A stretch of 64,000 bases of DNA from positions 12,713,001-12,777,000 of the forward strand of contig OY756966.1 of NCBI GenBank assembly GCA_963580455.1, read 5' to 3'. The notes under the pieces are model-generated. The model had not been told where the DNA came from and did not search any database. It was given only the letters and a program-made list of their open reading frames with translations. The stretch comes from Euonymus europaeus (taxonomy: Eukaryota > Streptophyta > Magnoliopsida > Celastrales > Celastraceae). The translations under genes and the position numbers were made by a program. This document shows positions 41,501 through 51,360 of this stretch, piece by piece (positions within the stretch are counted from its first letter, which is position 1; each line of letters begins with the position of its first letter).

Positions 41501-43035
41501 GTAAAATTTGTGATAGTAGACCATTAAAAAGTGTACACCGAGCAACTTTGATGGTCCGAAGTTGCTCAACTCTCTCTGGATGAGCTTTTAACGGTTTTGT
41601 CCATTTGTCATAGAAAGTTGGTGTTTTGTCATGGGAATAATCTAGGAAGCTTACACTCGTAAAATTTGAGATAGTAGAACATTAAAAAGTGTACACCGAG
41701 GAACTTTGATGGTCCGAAGTTGCTCAACTCTCTCTATGGATGAGCTCTTAACGATTTTGTCTATTTGTCATAGAAAGTTAGTGTTTTACCATCGAAATAA
41801 TCTGTGAAGCTTATATACTCGTAAAATTTGACATAGAAGAACATTAAAAAGTGCACACCCAGCAACTTTGATTGTCCGAAGTTGCTCAACTCTCTCTATG
41901 GAGGAGCTTTTAATGGTTTTGTTCATTTGTCATAGAAAGTTGTTGTTTTGTCATCGGAATGATATAGGAAGCTTATACTCATAAAATTTGAGATAGAAGA
42001 ACATTAAAAAGTGTACACCGAGCAACTTTGATGGTCCGAAATTGCTCAACTCTCTCTATGGATGAGCTTTTAACGGTTTTTTCCATTTGTCATAGAAAGT
42101 TAGTGTTTTTTCATCGAAATAATCTGTGAAGCTTATATACTCGTAAAATTTGACATAGAAGAACATTAAAAAGTGTACACCGAGCAACTTTGATGGCCTG
42201 AAGTCGCTCAACTTCTCTATAGGAGAGGTTTTAACGGCTTTGTCCATTTGTCATAGAAAGTTAGTGTTTTGTCATCGAAATAATCTTGGAAGCTTATATA
42301 CTCGTAAAATTTGACATAGAAGAACATTAAAAAGTGTACACCGAGCAACTTTGATTGTCTGAAGTTGCTCAACTCTCTTTATGGAGGAGCTTTTAACAAT
42401 TTTGTCCATTTGTCATAGAAAGTTGGTGTTTTGTCATCGGAATAATCTAGGAAGCTTATACTTGTAAAATTTGAGATAAACGAACATTAAAAAGTGTTAA
42501 GCGAGCAATTTTGATTGTCCGAAGTTGCTCAACTCTCTCTATGGAGGGGCTTTTAACTGTTTGTTTCATTTTTCATAGAAAGTTGTTGTTTTGTCAGCGG
42601 AATGATCTAGGAAGCTTATACTCGTAAAATTTGAGATAGAAGAATATTAAAAAGTGTACACCGAGAAACTTTGATGGTCTGAAATTGCTCAACTTTCTCT
42701 GGATGAGCTTTTAACGGTTTTGTCCATTTGTCATAGAAAGTTGTTGTTTTGTCATGGGAATAATCTAGGAAGCTTACACTCGTAAAATTTGAGATAGTAG
42801 AACATTAAAAAGTGTACACCGAGCAACTTTGATGGTCCGAAGTTGCTCAACTCTCTCTATGGATGAGCTCTTAACGATTTTGTCTATTTGTCATAGAAAG
42901 TTAGTGTTTTGTCATCGAAATAATCTGTGAAGCTTATATATTCGTAAAATTTGACATAGAAGAACATTAAAAAGTGTACACCCAGCAACTTTGATTGTCC
43001 GAAGTTGCTCAACTCTCTCTATGGAGGAGCTTTTA
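38590..43035 (+). repeat. 11-monomer higher-order repeat (1763 bp), about 2.5 tandem copies
   Basis: The diagnostic variant GGCCTGAAGTCGCTC occurs at 38669, 40432 and 42195, exactly 1763 bp apart. GTGTTAAGCGAGC occurs at 38968, 40731 and 42494 with the same spacing. Copies run about 38590-40352, 40353-42115 and a partial 42116-43035. The third copy breaks inside a monomer at about 43035, switching from the TTTTGTTCATTTG type to the TTTTGTCCATTTG with GTTTAGTCATCGG type. The copies look almost identical where I compared them, which suggests recent homogenisation. The first monomer (38540-38610) is a hybrid with the 36300 type. Confidence 0.9.
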
Positions 43036-46000
43036 ACGGTTTTGTCCATTTGTCATAGAAAGTTGGTGTTTAGTCATCGGAATAAACTAGGAAGCTTATA
43101 CTCATAAAACTTGAGATAGAATAACATTAAAAAGTGTACACCGAGCAACTTTGATGGTCCGAAGTTGCTCAACTCTCTCTGGATGAGCTTTTAACGGTTT
43201 TGTCCATTTGTCATAGAAAGTTGGTGTTCTGTCATAGGAATAATCTAGGAAGCTTACACTCGTAAAATTTGAGATAGTAGAATATTAAAAAGTGTACACC
43301 GAGCAACTTTGATGGTCCGAAGTTGCTCAACTCTCTCTATGGAGGAGCTTTTAACGGTTTTGTCCATTTGTCATATAAAGTTGGTGTTTAGTCATCGTAA
43401 TAAACTAGGAAGCTTATACTCGTAAAATTTGACATAGAATAACAATAAAAAGTGTACACCGAGCAACGTTTATGGTCCGAAGTTGCTCAACTCTCTCTAT
43501 GGAGGAGCTTTTAATGGTTTTGTCCATTTGTCATAGAAAGTTGTTGTTTTGTCATCGGAATAATCTAGGAAGCTTATACTCCTAAAATTTGAGATAGAAG
43601 ATCATTAAAAAGTGTACACCGAGAAACTTTGATGGTCCGAAATTGCTCAACTCTCTCTATGGATGAGCTTTTAACGGTTTTTTCCATTTGTCATAGAAAG
43701 TTAGTGTTTTTTCTTCGAAATAATCTGTGAAGCTTATATACTCATAAAATTTGACATAGAAGAACATTAAAAAGTGTACACCGAGCAACTTTGATGGCCT
43801 GAAGTTGCTCAACTTCTCTATAGAGGAGGTTTTAACGGCTTTGTCCATTTGTCATAGAAAGTTAGTGTTTTGTCATCGAAATAATCTAGGAAGCTTATAT
43901 ACTCGTGAAATTTGACATAGAAGAACATTAAAAAGTGTACACCGAGCAACTTTGATGGTCCAAAGTTGCTCAACTTCTCTATAGAGAAGGTTTTAACGGC
44001 TTTGTCCATTTGTCATAGAAAGTTAGTGTTTTGTCACGGAAATAATCTTGGAAGCTTGTACTCATAAAATTTGACATATAAGAACATTAAAAAGTGTACA
44101 CCGAGCAACTTTGATGGTCTGAAGTTGCTCAACTCTCTCTGGAGGAGCTTTTAACGGTTTTGTCCATTTATCATAGAAAGTTGGTGTTTTGTCATGGGAA
44201 TAATCTAGGAAGCTTATACTCTTCAAATTTGACATAGAAGAACATTAAAAAATGTACACCGAGCAACTTGGATTGTCCGAAGTTGCCCAACTTCTCTATA
44301 GAGGTGGTTTTAACGGCTTTGTCCATTTGTCATAGAAAGTTAGTGTTTTGTCATCGAAATAATCTAGGAAGCTTATATACTCGTAAAATTTGAGATAGAA
44401 GAACATTAAAAAGTGTACACCGAGAAACTTTGATGGTCCGAAGTTCCTCAACTTCTCTATAGAGGAGGTTTTAACGGCTTTGTCCATTTGTCATAGAAAG
44501 TTATTGTTTTGTTATCGAAATAATCTAGGAAGCTTATATACTCATAAAATTTGACATAGAAGAACATTAAAAAGTGTACACCGAGCAACTTTGATGGTCC
44601 AAAGTTGCTCAACTTCTCTATAGAGGAGGTTTTAATGGCATTGTCCATTTTTCATAGAAAGTTAGTGTTTTGTCACGGAAATAATCTTGGAAGCTTATAC
44701 TCATAAAATTTGACAAAGAATAACAATAAAAAGTGTACACCGAGCAACTTTGATGGTCAGAAGTTGCTCAACTCTCTCTACGGATGAGCTTTTAACGGTT
44801 TTGTCAATTTGTCATAGAAAGTTAGTATTTTGGCATCGAAATAATCTATGAAGCTTATATACTCGTAAAATTTGACATAGAAGAACATTAAAAAGTGTAC
44901 ACCAAGCAACTTTGATGGTCCAAAGTTGCTCAACTTCTCTATTGAGGAAGTTTTAACGGCTTTGTCCATTTATCATAGAAAGTTAGTGTTTTGTCATCGA
45001 AATAATCTAGGAAGCTTATATACTCGTAAAATTTTACATAGAAGAACATTAAAAAGTGTACACCGAGCAGCTTTGATGGTCCGAAGTTGCTCAACTTTTA
45101 TATAAAAGAGGATTTAACGTCTTTGTCCATTTTTCATAGAAAGTTAGTGTTTTGTCAAGAAAATAATCTTGAAAGCTTATACTCATAAAATTAGACATAG
45201 AAGAACATTAAAAAGTGTACACCAAGCAGCTTTGATGGTCCGAAGTTCCTCAACTCTCACTATGGAGGAGCTTTTAACAGTTTTGTACATTTGTCATAGA
45301 AAGTTGATGTTTTGTCATCGGAATAATCTAGGAAGCTTATAGTCGTAAAATTTGAGATAAGCGAACATTAAAAAGTGTACACCGAGCAACTTTTATGGTC
45401 CGAAGTTGCTCAACTCTCTCTGGATGAGCTTTTAACGGTTTTTTCCATTTGTCATAGAAAGTTGGTGTTTTGTCATGGGAATAATATAGGAAGCTTACAC
45501 TCGTAAAATTTGAGATAGTAGAACACTAAAAAGTGTACACCGAGCAACTTTGACGGTCCGAAGTTGCTCAACTCTCTCTATGTAGGAGCTTTTAACGGTT
45601 TTGTCCATTCGTCATAGAAAGTTGGTGTTTAGTCATCGGAATAAACTAGGAAGCTTATACTCGTAAAATTTGAGGTAGAATAACATTAAAAAGTGTACAC
45701 CGAGCAACTTTGATGGTCCGAAGTTGCTCAACTCTCTCTATGAAGAAGCTTTTAACGGTTTTATTCATTTGTCATAGAAAGTTGGTGTTTAGTCATCGGA
45801 ATAAACTAGGAAGCTTATACTCATAAAACTTGAGATAGAATAACATTAAATAGTGTACACCGAGCAACTTTGATGGTCCGAAGTTGCTCAACTCTCTCTG
45901 GATGAGGTTTTAACGGTTTTGTCCATTTGTCATAGAAAGTTGGTGTTTTGTCATGGGAATAATCTAGGAAGCTTACACTCGTAAAATTTGAGATAGTAGA

Positions 46001-47478
46001 ATATTAAAAAGTGTACACCGAGCAACTTTGATGGTCCGAAGTTGCTCAACTCTCTCTATGGAGGAGCTTTTAACGGTTTTGTCCATTTGTCATAGAAAGT
46101 TGGTGTTTTGTCATCGGAATAAACTAGGAAGCTTATACTCGTAAAATTTGAGATAGAATAACATTAAAAAGTGTACACCGAGCAACTTTGATGGTCCGAA
46201 GTTGCTCAAATCCTTCTGGACGAGCTTTTAACGGTTTTGTCCATTTATCATAGAAAGTTGGTGTTTTGTCATGGGAATAATCTAGGAAGCTTACACTTGT
46301 AAAATTTGAGATAGTAGAACATTAAAAAGTGTACACCGACCAACTTTGATGGTCCGAAGTTGCTCAACTCTCTCTATGGATGATCTTTTAACGGTTTTGT
46401 CCATTTGTCATAGAAAGTTAGTGTTTTGTCATCAAAATAATCTGTAAAGTTTATATACTCTTAAAATTTGACATAGATGAACATTAAAAAGTGTACACCG
46501 AGCAGCTTTGATGGTCCGAAGTTGCTCAACTCCTCTGTAGAGGAGGTTTTAACGGCTTTGTCCATTTGTCAAAGAAAGTTGGTGTTTTGTCAAGGAAATA
46601 ATCTTGAAAGCTTATACTCATAAAATTTGACATAGAAGAAAATTAAATAGTGTACACCGAGCAACTTTGATGGTCCGAAGTTGCTCAACTCTCTCCATGG
46701 AGGAGCTTTTAACAGTTTTGTCCATTTGTCATAGAAAGTTGGTCTTTTTTCATCGGAATAATCTAGGAAGCTTATACTTGTAAAATTTGAGATAAACGAA
46801 CGTTAAAAAGTATACACCGAGCAATTTTGAAGGTCCGAAGTTGCTCAACTCTCTCTATGGAGGAGCTTTTAACGGTTTTGTTCATTTGTCATAGAAAGTT
46901 GTTGTTTTGTCATCGGAATAATCTAGGAAGCTTATACTCCTAAAATTTGAGATAGAAGATCAGTAAAAAGTGTACACCGAGAAACTTTGATGGTCCGAAA
47001 TTGCTCAACTCTCTCTATGGATGAGCTTTTAACGATTTTTTCCATTTGTCATAGAAAGTTAGTGTTTTTTCATCGAAATAATCTGTGAAGCTTATATACT
47101 GGTAAAATTTGACATAGAAGAACATTAATAAGTGTACACCGAGCAACTTTGATGGCCTGATGTTGCTCAACTTCTCTATAGAGGAGGTTTTAACGGCTTT
47201 GTCCATTTGTCATAGAAAGTTAGTGTTTTGTCATCGAAATAATCTAGGAAGCTTATATACTCGTGAAATTTGACATAGAAGAACATTAAAAAGTGTACAC
47301 CGAGCAACTTTGATGGTCCAAAGTTGCTCAACTTCTCTATAGAGAAGGTTTTAACGGCTTTGTCCATTTGTCATAGAAAGTTAGTGTTTTGTCACGGAAA
47401 TAATCTTGGAAGCTTGTACTCATAAAATTTGACATATAAGAACATTAAAAAGTGTACACCGAGCAACTTTGATGGTCT
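43036..47478 (+). repeat. Distal family A block with 21-monomer (3358-bp) periodicity, truncated by a breakpoint
   Basis: About 43570-46300 keeps the monomer order of about 24760-27480, 18.8 kb upstream (offset 18815, then 18813). About 46930-47478 repeats about 43572-44120 at an offset of 3358 bp. This last copy stops abruptly after GATGGTCT at 47478, and its continuation is found inverted downstream. Confidence 0.85.
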
Positions 47479-47492
47479 ATCCCGAACAACTT
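47475..47492 (+). repeat. 18-bp family B scrap at the left inversion breakpoint
   Basis: GTCTATCCCGAACAACTT is diagnostic of family B but sits directly after family A sequence, overlapping it by GTCT. It looks like templated filler used in break repair. Confidence 0.65.
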
Positions 47493-47501
47493 GGGGGCTG
47501 G
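47490..47501 (+). repeat. 12-bp direct repeat flanking the copia fragment, left copy
   Basis: CTTGGGGGCTGG recurs at 47725-47736. The pair brackets the LTR fragment at a spacing of 235 bp. It is longer than the usual 5-bp copia target duplication, so microhomology-mediated joining or an internal duplication fits better. Confidence 0.7.
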
Positions 47502-47629
47502 ATCACTAATTCCTTAAACCCAGGATCCATGACCACCACTTTCAACATCTAAACAAACCATTAAAAATAAATCCCTAAAGACCAGGAAAAAGTAACAAAC
47601 TCCAAAAGATAAAATAATAAATCTTAACA

Positions 47630-47640
47630 CCCTCCCTTAA
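47630..47640 (-). promoter_or_regulatory. Polypurine tract of the copia fragment
   Basis: TTAAGGGAGGG on the minus strand, immediately 5' of the LTR start TGTTAAG at 47629. In an active element this would prime plus-strand DNA synthesis. Confidence 0.6.
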
Positions 47641-47724
47641 ACTGATATCTGCAGAAATCAGTTTAGGAATATAGAAACTTCAACAACAATTTAGTTGTTC
47701 CCTCCCTTAAACAATTTAGTTCAT

Positions 47725-47736
47725 CTTGGGGGCTGG
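47725..47736 (+). repeat. 12-bp direct repeat flanking the copia fragment, right copy
   Basis: CTTGGGGGCTGG, identical to 47490-47501. It marks the change from the AT-rich LTR fragment to the GC-rich segment. Confidence 0.7.
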
Positions 47737-47865
47737 TCGCGTAGGGGCAGAGACGCCAAGACTGGACAGGGGAGCGTGTGGTATGGCAGGTGTTTTACAG
47801 TGGGTAGGCGCGATGAGCAAGCATGAAGGGCGGGTGGCTTTGCAGAGATGGCGTCGTTTTGGCGT
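47737..47865. other. GC-rich non-satellite segment of unknown origin
   Basis: About 129 bp, far more GC-rich than anything else here, between the copia fragment and the inverted satellite. It begins TCGCGTAGGGGCAG and ends GCGTCGTTTTGGCGT. GACGCCAAGAC near its start (47751) and GTCGTTTTGGCGT at its end form an imperfect inverted repeat. Open frames across it run into satellite sequence and resemble no family I recognise. It may be more of the same retroelement, a captured genomic fragment or repair filler. Confidence 0.5.
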
Positions 47866-48190
47866 CCTACATTATTTCGATGCCAAAACACCAACTTTCT
47901 ATGACAAATGGACAAAACCGTTAAAAGCTCCTCCATAGAGAGAGTTGAGCAACTTCGGACTATCAAAGTTGCTCGGGATAGACTTTTTATTGTTCTTCTA
48001 TGTCAAATTTTATGAGTATAAGCTTCCTACATTATTTCGATGCCAAAACACCAACTTTCTATGACAAATGGACAAAACCATTAAAAGCTCCTCCATAGAG
48101 AGAGTTGAGCAACTTCGGACTATCAAAATTGCTCGGGATAGACTTTTTATTGTTCTTCTATGTCAAATTTTATGAGTATAAGCTTCCTAT
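47866..48190 (-). repeat. Two inverted family B monomers
   Basis: GGGATAGACTTTTTATTG (at 47977 and 48137) is the reverse complement of the family B block around GTCTATCCC, and the loop reads CGGACTATCA. These copies have AATAAAAAGTC rather than the usual B form AATTAAAAGTC, so they look like an early or boundary form of B. Confidence 0.85.
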
Positions 48191-49543
48191 TTTATTCCCA
48201 TGCCAAAACACCAACTTTCTATGACAAATGGACAAAATCGTTAAAAGCTCATCCAGAGAGAGTTGAGCAACTTCGGACCATAAAAGTTGCTCGGTGTACA
48301 CTTTTTAATGTTCGTTTATCTCAAATTTTACGAGTATAAGCTTCCTACATTATTCCGATGACAAAACATCAACTTTCTATGACAAATGGACAAAACTGTT
48401 AAAAGCTCCTCCATAGTGAGGGTTGAGCAACTTCGGACCATCAAAGCTGCTCGGTGTACACTTTTTAATGTTCTTCTATGTCAAATTTTATGAGTATAAG
48501 CTTTCAAGATTATTTTCTTGACAAAACACTAACTTTCTATGACAAATGGACAAAGACGTTAAATCCTCTTCTATATAAAAGTTGAGCAACTTCGGACCAT
48601 CAAAGCCGCTCGGTGTACACTTTTTAATGTTCTTCTATGTAAAATTTTACGAGTATATAAGCTTCCTAGATTATTTCGATGACAAAACACTAACTTTCTA
48701 TGATAAATGGACAAAGCCGTTAAAACCTCCTCAATAGAGAAGTTGAGCAACTTTGGACCATCAAAGTTGCTTGGTGTACACTTTTTAATGTTCTTCTATG
48801 TCAAATTTTACGAGTATATAAGCTTCATAGATTATTTCGATGCCAAAACACTAACTTTCTATGACAAATTGACAAAACCGTTAAAAGCTCATCCATAGAG
48901 AGAGTTGAGCAACTTCTGACCATCAAAGTTGCTCGGTGTACACTTTTTATTGTTATTCTTTGTCAAATTTTATGAGTATAAGCTTCCAAGATTATTTCCG
49001 TGACAAAACACTAACTTTCTATGACAAATGGACAAAGCCATTAAAACCTCCTCTATAGAGAAGTTGAGCAACTTTGGACCATCAAAGTTGCTCGGTGTAC
49101 ACTTTTTAATGTTCTTCTATGCCAAATTTTATGAGTATATAAGCTTCCTAGATTATTTCGATGACAAAACAATAACTTTCTATGACAAATGGACAAAGCC
49201 GTTAAAACCTCCTCTATAGAGAAGTTGAGGAACTTCGGACCATCAAAGTTGCTCGGAGTACACTTTTTAATGTTCTTCTATCTCAAATTTTACGAGTATA
49301 TAAGCTTCCTAGATTATTTCGATGACAAAACACTAACTTTCTATGACAAATGGACAAAGCCGTTAAAACCTCCTCTATAGAGAAGTTGGGCAACTTCGGA
49401 CAATCCAAGTTGCTCGGTGTACATTTTTTAATGTTCTTCTATGTCAAATTTGAAGAGTATAAGCTTCCCAGATTATTCCCACGACAAAACACGAACTTTC
49501 TATGACAAATGGACAAAACCGTTAAAAGCTCCTCCAGAGAGAG
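48191..49543 (-). repeat. About 8.5 inverted family A monomers
   Basis: These carry TGTACACTTTTTAATG (the reverse complement of the A block) and A2-type CCTCTATAGAGAAGTTG stretches. Monomer order, read on the minus strand, follows that of 44132-45486. The 63-codon frames here appear on the plus strand only because the satellite is inverted. Confidence 0.9.
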
Positions 49544-49593
49544 TCCATTTGTCGTAGAAAGTTGGTGTTTTGGCATCGAAATAATGTAGGAAG

Positions 49594-49753
49594 CTTATAC
49601 CCGTAAAATTTGACATAGAAGAACAATTAAAAGTCTATTCCGAGCAACTTTGATAGTCCGAAATTGCTCAACTCTCTCTATGGAGGAGCTTTTAACATTT
49701 TTGTCTATTTGTCATAGAAAGTTGGTGTTTTGGACTCGAAATAATCTATGAAG
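49594..49753 (+). repeat. Representative family B monomer (160 bp)
   Basis: Example unit from the CTT of one HindIII site to the base before the next. It aligns to family A over its whole length, so A and B are sister families rather than unrelated satellites. Confidence 0.88.
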
Positions 49754-50441
49754 CTTATACTCGTAAAATTTGAGATAGAAGAACAATTAAAAGTCTATCC
49801 CGAGCAACTTTGATAGTCTGAAGTTGCTCAACTCTCTCTATGGAGGAGCTTTTAACGGTTTTGTCCATTTGTCATAGAAAGTTGGTTTTTTTGCATCGAA
49901 ATAATGTAGGAAGCTTATACTCGTAAAATTTGACAAAGAAGAACAATTAAAAGTCTATCCCGACCAACTTTGATAGTCCGAAGTTGCTCAACTGTCTCTA
50001 TTGAGGCGCTTTTAACGGTTTTGTCCATTTGTCATAGAAAGTTGGTTTTTTGGCATCGAAATAATGTAGGAAGCTTATACTCGTAAAATTTGACATAGAA
50101 GAACAATTAAAAGTCTATTCCGAGCAACTTTGATAGTCCGAAGTTGCTCAACTCTCTTTATGGAGGAGCTTTTAACGGTTTTGTCCATTTGTCATAGAAA
50201 GTTGGTGTTTTGGCATTGAAATAATGTAGGAAGCATATACTCGTAAAATTTGACGTAGAAGAACAATAAAAAGTCTATCCCGAACAACTTTGATAGTCCG
50301 AAGTTGCTCAACTCTCTCTATGGAGGAGCTTTTAACGGTTTTGTCTATTTGTCATAGAAAGTTGGTGTTTTGTCATAGAAATAATGTAGCAAGCTTATAC
50401 TCGTAAAATTTGACATAGAAGAACAATTAAAAGTCTATCCC

Positions 50442-50469
50442 GAGCAACTTTGATAGTCCGAAGTTGCTC
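50442..50469. repeat. Dyad-symmetry element of family B (example copy)
   Basis: Perfect 9-bp arms GAGCAACTT and AAGTTGCTC around the loop TGATAGTCCG. The arms are the same as in family A and the loop differs by one base. Many B monomers carry AAATTGCTC on the right, giving one mismatch. Confidence 0.85.
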
Positions 50470-51360
50470 AACTCTCTCTATGGAGGAGCTTTTAATGGTT
50501 TTGTCCATTTGTCGTAGAAAGTTGGTGTTTTGGCATCGAAATAATGTAGGAAGCTTATACGCGTAAAATTTGACATAGAAGAAAAATTAAAAGTCTATTC
50601 CGAGCAACTTTGATAGTCCGAAATTGCTCAACTCTCTCTATGGAGGAGCTTTTAACGTTTTTGTCCATTTGTCATAGAAAGTTGGTGTTTTGGACTCGAA
50701 ATAATCTATGAAGCTTATACTCGTAAAATTTGGCATAGAAGAACAATTAAAAGTCTATCCCGAGCAACTTTGATTGTCTGAAGTTGCTCAACTCTCTCTA
50801 TGGAGGAGCTTTTAACGGTTTTGTCCATTTGTCATAGAAAGTTGGTGTTTTGTCATCGAAATAATATAGGAAGCTTATACTCGTAAAATTTGACATAGAA
50901 GAACAATTAAAAGTCTATCCCGAGCAACTTTGATAGTCCGAAGTTGCTCAACTCTCTCTATGGAGGAGCTTTTAACGGTTTTGTCCATTTGTCGTAGAAA
51001 GTTGGTGTTTTGGCATCGAAATAATGTAGGAAGCTTATACGCGTAAAATTTGACATAGAAGAACAATTAAAAGTCTATTCCGAGCAACTTTGATAGTCTG
51101 AAATTGCTCAACTCTCTCTATTGAGGAGCTTTTAACGTTTTTGTCTATTTGTCATAGAAAGTTGGTGTTTTGGACTCGAAATAATATATGAAGCTTATAC
51201 TCGTAAAATTTGACATAGAAGAACAATTAAAAGTCTATCCCGAGCAACTTTGATAGTCTGAAGTTGCTCAACTCTCTCTATGGAGGAGCTTTTAACGGTT
51301 TTGTCCATTTGTCATAGAAAGTTGGTTTTTTGGCATCGAAATAATGTAGGAAGCTTATAC

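Larger units (their letters stand above)
1..47478 (+). repeat. Family A satellite array (about 160-bp HindIII-type monomers)
   Basis: Head-to-tail tandem repeat covering the first three quarters of the window, about 290 monomers by length. Each monomer normally holds an AAGCTT site, the block TGTACACCGAGCAAC, a 9-bp dyad, the block CTTTTAACGGTTTTGTCC and the block CATAGAAAGTT. Monomers are 157-162 bp. The family is told from family B by GTGTACACCGAG (B has GTCTATCCCGAG) and by the loop TGATGGTCCG (B has TGATAGTCCG). The array is interrupted only by the element at 29404-29967. It is non-coding by every criterion I can apply. The period is close to nucleosome-plus-linker length, which is common for plant centromeric and heterochromatic satellites, but that assignment is inference. 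Plus is set arbitrarily as the orientation of this array. Confidence 0.97.
47490..47724 (-). mobile_element. Ty1/copia-type LTR retrotransposon fragment (internal 3' end plus partial 3' LTR)
   Basis: Read on the minus strand, about 85 bp of internal sequence (47724 down to 47641) leads to a polypurine tract TTAAGGGAGGG (47640-47630). A sequence starting TGTTAAGATTTATTATTTT follows at 47629, as expected for a 3' LTR beginning with TG. Only about 140 bp of LTR remain, ending at the CCAGCCCCCAAG motif. A second GTTTAAGGGAGGG lies upstream at about 47699-47711. The layout of purine tract followed by TGTTA is typical of plant copia elements, which is my reason for the class. No gag-pol coding sequence is present. 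The order Copia is fairly likely and the family is unknown. Confidence 0.65.
47866..49543 (-). repeat. Inverted satellite segment (about 1.68 kb)
   Basis: Satellite in the opposite orientation to both flanks. From 49543 back to about 48190 it is family A and matches 44132-45486 base for base in register: the variant CTTCAAATTTG at 44221-44231 corresponds to 49445-49455, and GTTGCCCAAC at 44282-44291 to 49385-49394, with position sums of 93676 in both cases. From about 48190 to 47866 it is family B (two monomers). It therefore spans an A-to-B boundary and continues the copy truncated at 47478, with 11 bp missing (equivalent to 44121-44131). Confidence 0.93.

Noticed and set aside
47490..47736. 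The 12-bp CTTGGGGGCTGG repeats as a retrotransposon target-site duplication
   Set aside because: Copia integrases make about 5-bp duplications, the bracketed piece is only a truncated LTR with some internal sequence, and one repeat copy forms part of the LTR-side sequence itself.
47721..47966. Overlapping frames on both strands across the GC-rich segment and adjoining satellite (minus 81 codons, plus 70 codons)
   Set aside because: Both run from the filler into inverted satellite across a rearrangement joint, so they cannot be an inherited gene. I recognise no domain.
50875..51066. Repeated minus-strand frames starting MFFYVKFYAYKLPT in family B
   Set aside because: Same explanation: the 160-bp B monomer read in one frame. 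The copies recur at the spacing of the higher-order repeats and have no independent coding evidence.
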